Position numbers and translations under genes: made by a program. The notes beneath the pieces are model-generated. The model worked only from the letters and a program-made list of their open reading frames with translations. It was not told the origin of the DNA and ran no database searches. Below, piece by piece: positions 17,727 to 24,539 of a DNA stretch of 64,000 nucleotides; the first letter of the stretch is position 1; the number at the start of each line of letters is the position of its first letter. Source of the stretch: Azotimanducus sp963663145 (GTDB taxonomy: Bacteria; Pseudomonadota; Gammaproteobacteria; Pseudomonadales; Azotimanducaceae); the NCBI GenBank assembly GCA_963663145.1, contig OY760134.1, forward strand, positions 2,728,001 to 2,792,000, in the 5' to 3' direction.

Positions 17727-18605
17727 CTAAGCAGGTGTGAGGCAATCCTCGTAGGATGAAAGTGCTGCTCGGAGTTTTTTCATGGCGTTGGCTTCGAGTT
17801 GGCGGATGCGTTCGGCGGAAACGCCGTATTCGTCCGCGAGTTCGTGCAAGGTGGCCTTCTTCTCGGCAAGCCAGCGGCGCTGAAGAATATCGCGGCTGCG
17901 CGCGTCGAGGTCATGCATGGCCTCGCCAAGGTCCGACTGCCAGGCCGAATCGAAATCGGCTTCGACGACTTGCGCCTCGGGGTTGTCGCACGGGTCAAAA
18001 AGATACTCGGATGGATGAAACGTGGATTCATCCGAGCCATCGTCGGCGAATCCATCAAAGGCCAAGTCCGTTGCCGCAAGTCGGCCTTCCATGCGACTGA
18101 CTTCCTCCGGGCTGACACCCAAGTCGCGTGCCACCGACTCGGTTTCGTCCTTGGTCAGCCAGCCCAGACGCGCTTTGGCGCTGCGCAGGTTAAAGAAGAG
18201 TTTGCGTTGCGCCTTGGTGGTGGCGGCTTTGACGATGCGCCAGTTTCGTAATATGAATTCATGCATTTCCGCCTTGATCCAATGCACCGCAAAGGACACT
18301 AGACGCACACCCTTGTCGGGATCAAAACGCTTCACGGCCTTCATGAGACCCACATTGCCTTCTTGGATGAGATCCCCCAGTTGCAATCCATAGCCACTGT
18401 AGGAGCGCGCAAGATGTACCACGAAACGAAGGTGCGCCAATACGAGGCCACGAGCGGCATCAAGGTCGTTTTCGAAATAGAAGCGGCGTGCAAGCCCCTG
18501 CTCTTCTTCCAAGCTCAAGATCGGCAAAGAATTTACTACCGAAACGTAGGCGTTCAGGTCGCCACCAGGGGCGAGGTCGTTGTAGCTGACGAGTTGATTG
18601 GACAT
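17727..18605 (-). CDS. rpoH: RNA polymerase sigma-32 (heat-shock sigma factor)
   Basis: 292 residues from ATG 18605, which is preceded by TAAGGAGAG, a strong ribosome site; the longer frame to 18683 lacks this. Region 2 includes LRFVVHLARSYSGYGLQLGD and LIQEGNVGLMKAVKRFDPDK, the RpoH box region follows as FNLRSAKARLGWL, and region 4.2 is EYGVSAERIRQLEANAMKKL. RpoH directs RNA polymerase to heat-shock promoters. Placement after ftsYEX is the classical gammaproteobacterial order. A CIRCE element and candidate promoter lie about 100 bases upstream, so transcription is probably HrcA-regulated; the leader also has three 12-bp repeats. Confidence 0.96.
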   Translation of the reverse strand: MSNQLVSYNDLAPGGDLNAYVSVVNSLPILSLEEEQGLARRFYFENDLDAARGLVLAHLRFVVHLARSYSGYGLQLGDLIQEGNVGLMKAVKRFDPDKGVRLVSFAVHWIKAEMHEFILRNWRIVKAATTKAQRKLFFNLRSAKARLGWLTKDETESVARDLGVSPEEVSRMEGRLAATDLAFDGFADDGSDESTFHPSEYLFDPCDNPEAQVVEADFDSAWQSDLGEAMHDLDARSRDILQRRWLAEKKATLHELADEYGVSAERIRQLEANAMKKLRAALSSYEDCLTPA

Positions 18606-18615
18606 TTGCGCCCTC

Positions 18616-18651
18616 TCCTTACTACCTTTTCTACTATCGGTTCTACTACCG
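18616..18651 (-). repeat. Three imperfect 12-bp tandem repeats in the rpoH leader
   Basis: Read on the minus strand, the units are CGGTAGTAGAAC, CGATAGTAGAAA and AGGTAGTAAGGA. The last unit contains the AAGGA of the rpoH ribosome-binding site. The array could bind a regulator or influence leader structure, but no function is known. Confidence 0.6.
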
Positions 18652-18704
18652 TTTGTTGCGCCGATTCGATTGGAATGTCCCACTCGGCATCGGCTCTTGC
18701 ACGC

Positions 18705-18734
18705 ATTTTAGCACTCTCTGCTTGGGAGTGCTAA
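18705..18734 (-). promoter_or_regulatory. CIRCE operator overlapping a candidate rpoH promoter
   Basis: The plus strand reads TTAGCACTC (18708-18716), nine bases, GAGTGCTAA (18726-18734): an exact match to the HrcA operator consensus TTAGCACTC-N9-GAGTGCTAA. On the minus strand a -35-like TTAGCA and a -10-like TAAAAT (plus-strand 18705-18710) are 18 bases apart, so bound HrcA would block that promoter. It lies about 100 bases before the rpoH start and six bases after the ftsX stop. Confidence 0.9.
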
Positions 18735-18739
18735 TCCCA

Positions 18740-19720
18740 TTATGGTTGCGATTCCAAGGATTTCAATCGCCTTGCGCAGGCTGCCAGCGCGCCGGTCGCT
18801 CCGATGAGCGCTGCCACGACGAAGAGGAACAACACCAATGGCGGATCGAATCCGGGAACGGAGAGTTCTACGCCGTAGCTGCCGAGAAACTGCCGTGCGG
18901 GTTCCCGCAGGATGATCACGCTGGCGGAAATCAGCATGGCGGACATGAGTGCACCGCCGAGACCATAGATCACGCCAAAGTAGATGAAGGGACGACGCAT
19001 GAATCGCGGCGTCGCGCCGACGAGGCTCATGACCTGCAGTTCCGAGAGCCGCGACTCGATGACCAATCGCACCGAACTGGCCGTGACAAGCACCGCGCCT
19101 ACGCCAAAGAGTCCGGCGAGAATCCAAGAAAGGCGGCGGATGAGTTCAGATACGGATAACACCCGATCAAGCCACAGGCCCTCACTGACGACATCGCGCA
19201 CCTCTTCAATGCGCTCTAGCTCATCGAGCAAGTCTTGATACTGCCAAGTGTCCATCCCCGGAACCGGCACCACGTCAAAGGAGCCGGGCAGGGGATTCTG
19301 ATCTAAGTCTTCAACCAGTGATTCAAGTCCGATCAGGCTGCTGAATTGGTCCAAGGCCATTTGCGGCGACACGAAGGACGCCGACTCAATGCGCTGATCC
19401 TCAAGTAGCTTGTCTGACAGCCATTGCACACGTTCATCCGGGGTGCCTTGTTGCAGATACACCGTTAAGCCCGGGCTCTCAGACCAAGGCTCCGAAATGA
19501 GCGAGAGACTGGATTCGATCAAATAGAGCCCCAAGGGCAGGGAGAGCGCGATGCCGATCAAGGCCCAAGCCAACAGGCTCGCGAGCAGATTGCGCGCGAT
19601 GTGTTCGAGGGTTTCCTTGAGCAAGAGTCCGTGTTCGCGCAGCCAAGCAAGCAGGCGCGCGCCCGGTCCGCCATCCCTCGGCGCGGACTGATTCCACAGT
19701 TCGGGTTCGAAATCCCTCAC
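18740..19720 (-). CDS. ftsX: Cell division protein FtsX
   Basis: Predicted 326 residues. An N-terminal cytoplasmic part leads to a first membrane segment (LLASLLAWALIGIALSLPLG), then a periplasmic domain with the FtsX pattern LTVYLQQGTPDE, and three further C-terminal membrane segments (for example ILAGLFGVGAVLVTAS and FLFVVAALIGATGALAAC). FtsX with FtsE forms an ABC-type complex at the divisome that activates peptidoglycan amidases through EnvC in characterised gammaproteobacteria. It overlaps ftsE by four bases. The CIRCE element begins just after its stop. Confidence 0.95.
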   Translation of the reverse strand: MRDFEPELWNQSAPRDGGPGARLLAWLREHGLLLKETLEHIARNLLASLLAWALIGIALSLPLGLYLIESSLSLISEPWSESPGLTVYLQQGTPDERVQWLSDKLLEDQRIESASFVSPQMALDQFSSLIGLESLVEDLDQNPLPGSFDVVPVPGMDTWQYQDLLDELERIEEVRDVVSEGLWLDRVLSVSELIRRLSWILAGLFGVGAVLVTASSVRLVIESRLSELQVMSLVGATPRFMRRPFIYFGVIYGLGGALMSAMLISASVIILREPARQFLGSYGVELSVPGFDPPLVLFLFVVAALIGATGALAACARRLKSLESQP

Positions 19721-20397
19721 GAGCCGGTACTCCCAACCAGTTCGCCCTCGCGAAGCTCGATGAATGGCGCTCCAAACTCGCGGATCAGCGCCAGATCATG
19801 GCTGGCGACGATGACCGTCGCGCCAATCTGCTGAAATTCGCCAAACAGACGCATGATGCTCTTCGACATCTCCGGATCGAGGTTGCCGGTCGGTTCGTCG
19901 GCGAGCAAGAGCCGCGGGCGATTGACGAGCGCCCGCGCGATGCCGACCCTTTGCTGTTCGCCGGTGGAAAGCTGCTCAGGGAGCAAGTCTTCCTTGTACT
20001 CAAGGCCCATGATCGAGAGTGCGTTCAGGGCACGGGATTCTTTAAGTGCTCGCGAGCGCCCGGTCACCCTCAGCGGTAACATCACGTTTTCGAGCACGGT
20101 GCGCTCGGAGAGCAATCGGTGCTCTTGGAAAACGACACCGAGCTGTTGTCGAAAACGCGGTAATTCTTGTGGTTTGAGCGAGGCGAGGTTGACATCGCCA
20201 ACCATCACCTGTCCGTAGGTGGGCGAGAACTGGTTCATGATCAGCCGTAAGAGGGTGGTCTTGCCAGCCCCCGAATGACCTGTGACGAAGGTGATGGAGC
20301 CGGGTGCGAAGCTATGCGAGACACCCTGAAGCGCCCCACGTTGCGCACCGACGAACTGCTTAGTCACCTCCGTGAACCTGACACCGAGTCCGAACAT
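19717..20397 (-). CDS. ftsE: Cell division ATP-binding protein FtsE
   Basis: 226 residues from ATG 20397, immediately after the ftsY stop; the longer open frame overlaps ftsY and is rejected. Walker A is TGHSGAGKTTLLRL, the ABC signature is LSTGEQQRVGIARALV (usually LSGGEQQR), Walker B is RLLLADEPTGNLD and the switch histidine is in VIVASHDLALI. It is the ATPase partner of FtsX. The order ftsY-ftsE-ftsX-rpoH is preserved. Confidence 0.96.
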   Translation of the reverse strand: MFGLGVRFTEVTKQFVGAQRGALQGVSHSFAPGSITFVTGHSGAGKTTLLRLIMNQFSPTYGQVMVGDVNLASLKPQELPRFRQQLGVVFQEHRLLSERTVLENVMLPLRVTGRSRALKESRALNALSIMGLEYKEDLLPEQLSTGEQQRVGIARALVNRPRLLLADEPTGNLDPEMSKSIMRLFGEFQQIGATVIVASHDLALIREFGAPFIELREGELVGSTGS

Positions 20398-20398
20398 C

Positions 20399-21289
20399 TC
20401 AGTCTGTCCCCAGCAACGCTTCCACAAATTCGGTTGCATTGAAGGCTTGCAAGGCATCGACCCTTTCTCCGACCCCGATAAAGTACAGGGGCAACGGGTG
20501 GTTGGCGGCAATCGAGAACACCATGCCGCCCTTGGCGCTGCCATCAAGCTTGCTGAGCAGGAGGCCGGTGACACCTATCTCCTTGTGAAAAGTCTCGACC
20601 TGACGAATGGCGTTTTGGCCGGTGCCGGCATCAATCACTTGCAGCACATGTTGCGGTGAACTGGGGTCATGCCGCGAAGCGATGCGTTTGACCTTGGCCA
20701 GTTCCTGCATGAGATTGGTCTTCACGTGTTGACGTCCAGCGGTGTCGGCGATCAGCACTTCGGTGCCCCGCGCACGAGCCGATTCTATTGCATCGAAGAT
20801 CACCGCGGCGGAATCCGCGCCCGCTTGTTGGCGCACCACCGGAATATCGAGGCGCTCGCCCCAAGTCTGTAGCTGTTCGCTGGCGGCCGCGCGAAACGTG
20901 TCGCCGGCGGCGAGCATGACGGTTTTTCCCTGATCTTTGAAGCGATGTGCGAGCTTGGCAATGCTTGTGGTCTTGCCAACGCCGTTGACACCGACCATGA
21001 GAATCACCGTCGGTTGCGCCGTGCCAAGCGCAAAGGGCCGTTGGATGCTCGCCAGGGTTTCCAAGGCCTGATCGCGAAAGGCTTCGCGAATGGTTCGGCC
21101 ATCTTCGAGCCGTCGTCTCGGCAATCGCCTGCGCACAGCATCCACGAGCATTTCGGTTGCCTTGGAACCGGCGTCCGAAAGCAGCAGGGACTCTTCGAGC
21201 GTCGCAAGCGTGAGCGATTCCTGTTGCGCTTCTGCGAGGTCGGAGAAACCTTGTGTGGTTTTTCCAAGTAGCTTCGCGAGCAAGCTCAT
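20399..21289 (-). CDS. ftsY: Signal recognition particle receptor FtsY
   Basis: 296 residues from ATG 21289 (MSLLAKLLGKTTQGFSDL). The GTPase domain shows G1 GVNGVGKTTSIAKLAH, the SRP-GTPase insertion (AAGDTFRAAASEQLQ), G3 DTAGRQ, and SKLDGSAKGG near the C terminus. FtsY docks ribosome-SRP complexes at the membrane. The long acidic A domain of E. coli FtsY is absent; only the short NG core with an amphipathic N terminus is present, as in many bacteria. It is divergent from rsmD. Confidence 0.96.
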   Translation of the reverse strand: MSLLAKLLGKTTQGFSDLAEAQQESLTLATLEESLLLSDAGSKATEMLVDAVRRRLPRRRLEDGRTIREAFRDQALETLASIQRPFALGTAQPTVILMVGVNGVGKTTSIAKLAHRFKDQGKTVMLAAGDTFRAAASEQLQTWGERLDIPVVRQQAGADSAAVIFDAIESARARGTEVLIADTAGRQHVKTNLMQELAKVKRIASRHDPSSPQHVLQVIDAGTGQNAIRQVETFHKEIGVTGLLLSKLDGSAKGGMVFSIAANHPLPLYFIGVGERVDALQAFNATEFVEALLGTD

Positions 21290-21394
21290 GCGGTGCCTCG
21301 CAAAAGCGCAGGCCGAGCTCGCCAACGAATTGTCAACTTCAAGCCAGGATCTGGTGCAACATAGGCGGGGAACATTGAATCTGGTGGCGAATGC

Positions 21395-21961
21395 ATGGCG
21401 GCTCGGTTTGGGCAAGTGCGCATTATCGGCGGTAAATGGAAAGGGCGAAAGTTACGCTTTCCCGGAAACGCTGATCTGCGACCCACACCGGCAAGGTTGC
21501 GGGAGACCCTGTTCAATTGGTTGGGGCAGGCCGTTGTGGGCGCGAGATGCCTTGATCTTTGTGCCGGCTCAGGCGCACTTGGTGTAGAGAGCCTGTCGCG
21601 CGGCGCGGTGACCGTGGATTTTGTCGAGCGCGATAGGAAGGCGGCCGCAGCCTTGAAGAGCACACTTCACGAGTTGGGTAGCGCGGACTCGCGGGTCTGG
21701 TCACAGGATGTGAGGCGCTTTGTCGCGCTCTCGGAACGCAGAAAGCAAGACTGGGACATCATATTCGTCGACCCGCCTTTTGCGAGCGGCCTCATATCTT
21801 GGCTATTCCCCCGGGTAATCAACCTTCTCGCTTCGGACAATTCGCTTCTCTGTCTTGAGACCCCGACAGGACGTGCGCTTGGCGAAGGGCCCTGGCAAGA
21901 ACTTCGCGTGTCGGTCGCAGGCGATTCCTCAATGCGGCTGATCGCACGCTCGGGTCTGTGA
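21395..21961 (+). CDS. rsmD: 16S rRNA (guanine966-N2)-methyltransferase
   Basis: Predicted 188 residues. Features are the N-terminal VRIIGGKWKGRKLRFP, RPTPARLRETLFNWL, SAM-binding CLDLCAGSGALGVESLSRGA and the catalytic IIFVDPPF. The enzyme methylates G966 of 16S rRNA on the assembled small subunit. It is divergent from ftsY across about 105 bases, the usual rsmD-ftsY arrangement. coaD follows after 51 bases. Confidence 0.95.
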   Translation: MAARFGQVRIIGGKWKGRKLRFPGNADLRPTPARLRETLFNWLGQAVVGARCLDLCAGSGALGVESLSRGAVTVDFVERDRKAAAALKSTLHELGSADSRVWSQDVRRFVALSERRKQDWDIIFVDPPFASGLISWLFPRVINLLASDNSLLCLETPTGRALGEGPWQELRVSVAGDSSMRLIARSGL

Positions 21962-22012
21962 TCAATGCGCGATGTTGATACCATGCGTCCCTCTCGCCTG
22001 GAGTTGATGAGC

Positions 22013-22498
22013 ATGACCAGCGTCGTCGCCTATCCAGGCACTTTCAATCCGATCACCAATGGACATACCGATCTGATTGATCGTGCACTCACAATCTTCG
22101 ATACGGTGGTACTGGCCATAGGCACCTCAAGCAGTAAGCATCCGGCAACGGAGTTGGCGGGTCGAATCTTGCTCTGTGAGCAGGTGCTTGAAGACTATGG
22201 TGATCGCGTGTCCGTGGAAGGATTCAACACGCTTCTGGTGGACTATCTCGCCGAGCGCGGCATTCGTTTTGTGCTGCGCGGCATACGCGATTTGCAGGAT
22301 TTCGAGTACGAATTCCAAATGTGCGAGATGAACAAAGCGCTCGCACCGAGCATCGAATACGTGTTTCTGCCGACCTCCAAGGATGTCTCCTTCATATCCT
22401 CCACCCTCGTGCGCGAGATCGCTTCCCTCGGCGGCGATATAAAGCAATTCGTGCATCCCGAGGTGGCCAAAGCGCTGATGGGAGCGACAGAGGACTGA
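22013..22498 (+). CDS. coaD: Phosphopantetheine adenylyltransferase
   Basis: 161 residues from ATG 22013, chosen because GGAG at 22000-22003 is nine bases upstream; the frame is open back to 21965. The nucleotidyltransferase signature is VAYPGTFNPITNGHTDLIDRA, where the HIGH-type histidine is TNGH; later motifs are RGIRDLQDFEYEFQM and the KISTL-like DVSFISSTLVREI. CoaD adenylylates 4'-phosphopantetheine in coenzyme A synthesis. coaBC, an earlier step of the same pathway, is at 57171. Confidence 0.96.
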   Translation: MTSVVAYPGTFNPITNGHTDLIDRALTIFDTVVLAIGTSSSKHPATELAGRILLCEQVLEDYGDRVSVEGFNTLLVDYLAERGIRFVLRGIRDLQDFEYEFQMCEMNKALAPSIEYVFLPTSKDVSFISSTLVREIASLGGDIKQFVHPEVAKALMGATED

Positions 22499-22536
22499 GC
22501 GGGTTGCTCCTCCACTTGAAGTTGTCCGCCTGATTA

Positions 22537-23352
22537 CTACTTCTGACACCTCACACAGTAAAAGGTAGACCGCGCACCGCCTAGCCTGCGAATCTTGGCA
22601 CCGCATATCCTGCAATCTTGGCCGCCACGATCATAGACCTGAAGATTGTGTGCGAAGTAGCCGGGTCTGCCGTCGCTGGAGTAGAAGTCCCGCAGGGTGG
22701 TACCGCCCCTGTCGATGGCATTTTGAAGCGTGTGCTTTATGGCGACTGCCAAGCGCTCATAGCGCCCCTTGGCGATTCTTCCCGCTGCCGTGGTTGGTCG
22801 AATCCTGGCTTCGAATAGTGCCTCGCTTGCATAGATATTGCCGACACCTCCAAGAATCTTGGCGTTCATCACAAAGTCCTTGACCCACAGACGGCGTCCT
22901 CTTGATCTTCGGTAAAGATACTCGCCATCAAGGGCCTCGGAAAGCGCATCAACGCCGAGTTCTCGCAGCAGGAAGTGATCTTCAACAGGCGTTCGCTGGT
23001 GATGCAAGCTACCGAAGCGACGTGGGTCGTTGTAGCGCAACACGAAATCATCGAACAGGAGATCAAGGTGGTCGTGCTTGTCCGCCGCAGGGGGTTCTCG
23101 CAACAAGCGAAAGCTCCCCGACATGCCGAGATGAGCGATCAGGAACTGCTGACCTTGTTCGCTATCGAAGCGAAACACCAGATACTTGGCGATGCGCGAA
23201 AGCGAGCCGAGCCGGGCGCCGCGCAGTGATTCGGGAATCGACACCGGCCAGCGAAGGTTGGGGTTGCGCAGCGTCCACCCGGTCAATGTCCGCTTCTGAA
23301 GCGGCGCCGATAGCGCGCGCCGGACGGTTTCAACCTCCGGCAATTCTGGCAT
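22537..23352 (-). CDS. mutM: Formamidopyrimidine-DNA glycosylase
   Basis: 271 residues from ATG 23352, giving the mature N terminus PELPEVETVRRAL with the catalytic proline and glutamate. The helix-two-turn-helix region includes KDFVMNAKILGGVGNIYASE, and the C-terminal zinc finger is CRICGAKI and FYCVRCQ (four cysteines). The enzyme excises 8-oxoguanine and cuts at the abasic site. The longer frame to 23448 runs toward rpmG and lacks family similarity. Confidence 0.96.
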   Translation of the reverse strand: MPELPEVETVRRALSAPLQKRTLTGWTLRNPNLRWPVSIPESLRGARLGSLSRIAKYLVFRFDSEQGQQFLIAHLGMSGSFRLLREPPAADKHDHLDLLFDDFVLRYNDPRRFGSLHHQRTPVEDHFLLRELGVDALSEALDGEYLYRRSRGRRLWVKDFVMNAKILGGVGNIYASEALFEARIRPTTAAGRIAKGRYERLAVAIKHTLQNAIDRGGTTLRDFYSSDGRPGYFAHNLQVYDRGGQDCRICGAKIRRLGGARSTFYCVRCQK

Positions 23353-23380
23353 GGGTAGAGGGCCTCCTTTAAGGAAGAGG

Positions 23381-23548
23381 CTACTTGATCTTGGCTTCCT
23401 TGTAGAGCACGTGCCGCCGCACCACAGGGTCGTACTTGCGAAGCTCAAGCTTTTCCGATTGTGATCTCGGGTTCTTGGTGGTCACATAAAAGTGGCCGGT
23501 CCCGGCTTCGGAAACCAACTTGATCTTGTTTTGTTTGCGATCCGCCAT
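23381..23548 (-). CDS. rpmG: 50S ribosomal protein L33
   Basis: A 55-codon gene translating to MADRKQNKIKLVSEAGTGHF at the N terminus and ending RRHVLYKEAKIK, the typical L33 sequence. The form lacks the two zinc-binding CxxC pairs and so is the zinc-independent (C-minus) version usual in gammaproteobacteria. It follows rpmB by 35 bases in the same direction, the classical rpmB-rpmG operon. Confidence 0.97.
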   Translation of the reverse strand: MADRKQNKIKLVSEAGTGHFYVTTKNPRSQSEKLELRKYDPVVRRHVLYKEAKIK

Positions 23549-23583
23549 TGCGACACCCTCTCAACTACAACCTTCCGCGTCCG

Positions 23584-23820
23584 CTACACCTTTTCTCCGC
23601 GCCCGCGAATTCGCCTCACCACTTCCTCGATCCCGAGTTTGTCGATCGTCCTGAGGCCTTTGCTCGACACGCGAAGCCGGACAAAGCGGTTTTCGCTCTC
23701 AAGCCAGAACCTGTGCTCGTGCAGGTTGGGAAGAAATCTCCGTCGCGTTTTGTTCTGCGCGTGCGAGACGTTGTTGCCCGCCATGGGACGTTTTCCGGTG
23801 ACCTGACAGACTTGAGACAT
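23584..23820 (-). CDS. rpmB: 50S ribosomal protein L28
   Basis: Predicted 78 residues, the standard length. The sequence begins MSQVCQVTGKRPMAGNNVSH and continues with the basic ARNKTRRRF-like stretch (AQNKTRRRFLPNLHEHRFW). It is the first gene of the rpmB-rpmG pair. A candidate promoter lies 53-82 bases upstream. Confidence 0.97.
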   Translation of the reverse strand: MSQVCQVTGKRPMAGNNVSHAQNKTRRRFLPNLHEHRFWLESENRFVRLRVSSKGLRTIDKLGIEEVVRRIRGRGEKV

Positions 23821-23872
23821 GAAGATCCTGCTCCAATTCCATGGGCAGGTTTCGGCTGCGAATGAACCGCGC

Positions 23873-23902
23873 TTTATACATCAATTCGCCACGTTGACTC
23901 AA
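23873..23902 (-). promoter_or_regulatory. Candidate sigma-70 promoter for rpmB-rpmG
   Basis: On the minus strand TTGAGT and TATAAA are separated by 18 bases (plus-strand ACTCAA 23897-23902 and TTTATA 23873-23878). It sits between the Lrp-type gene and rpmB, at a plausible distance from the rpmB start. Confidence 0.45.
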
Positions 23903-23917
23903 GCGAGGAGAGCGGAC

Positions 23918-24397
23918 CTACACCGTCGTGCTGTGCTCGATAAGCGGGTAGGCGGTGGTGTACTTGACTTGTCTGAGGGCGATGGTGGAGTTCAAGTTAC
24001 CGACCTCGGGCAGGTTTACGAGGGTGTGCTTGACGATGTCCTCGTAGGCCGCCACATCTTTCACGACGATCCGCAACAAGTAGTCGGTGGCGCCCGATAC
24101 CACGTAGCATTCCACAATCTCCGGAATCTCCCGCACCGCCTCCTCGAAGCGCAGCATGGCGTTTTCCTGATGCAAACGCAAAGTGACATTGACAAACACG
24201 TTGACCGAGCAGTCAATGCGCTCCGGGTCGAGCAGCGCCACATAGCCTCGCACATAGCCATCTTCCTCAAGCCGTTTGACCCGGCGCCAACAGGGTGTGT
24301 GCGAGAGCCCGACCTTCTCGCCGAGCTCAAGCATGGTGAGCGTTCCATCGCGCTGAAGCTCTGTGAGTAACTGTTTATCAATTATGGAGAGAGACAT
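23918..24397 (-). CDS. Lrp/AsnC-family transcriptional regulator
   Basis: Predicted 159 residues. The N-terminal winged helix-turn-helix reads LLTELQRDGTLTMLELGEKV then GLSHTPCWRRVKRLEEDGYV, and the C-terminal RAM (ligand-binding) domain includes EIVECYVVSGATDYLLRIVV. These proteins sense amino acids. The gene is divergent from a 2-oxoacid:ferredoxin oxidoreductase that uses amino-acid-derived keto acids, so it probably regulates that gene and itself. A perfect palindrome lies nine bases upstream of its start. Confidence 0.94.
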   Translation of the reverse strand: MSLSIIDKQLLTELQRDGTLTMLELGEKVGLSHTPCWRRVKRLEEDGYVRGYVALLDPERIDCSVNVFVNVTLRLHQENAMLRFEEAVREIPEIVECYVVSGATDYLLRIVVKDVAAYEDIVKHTLVNLPEVGNLNSTIALRQVKYTTAYPLIEHSTTV

Positions 24398-24406
24398 GCA
24401 ATAACA

Positions 24407-24430
24407 TCCCTTTAATTTACATTAAAGGGA
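24407..24430. promoter_or_regulatory. Palindrome between the Lrp-type gene and the oxidoreductase
   Basis: TCCCTTTAAT (24407-24416) and ATTAAAGGGA (24421-24430) form perfect 10-bp arms around a four-base centre, in an AT-rich spacer. It is a good candidate operator for the adjacent Lrp/AsnC protein, although it does not closely resemble the E. coli Lrp consensus. Confidence 0.6.
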
Positions 24431-24539
24431 AATTTTATCTCATTTTCGAGCCATTTTCGCACAAAAAAAGCTATATCTTCCTAAGCCGGTTAGACTAGTA
24501 TTGACTGCGGTTAACGAGAGAGGCGGAAGAAGGCCGGGC

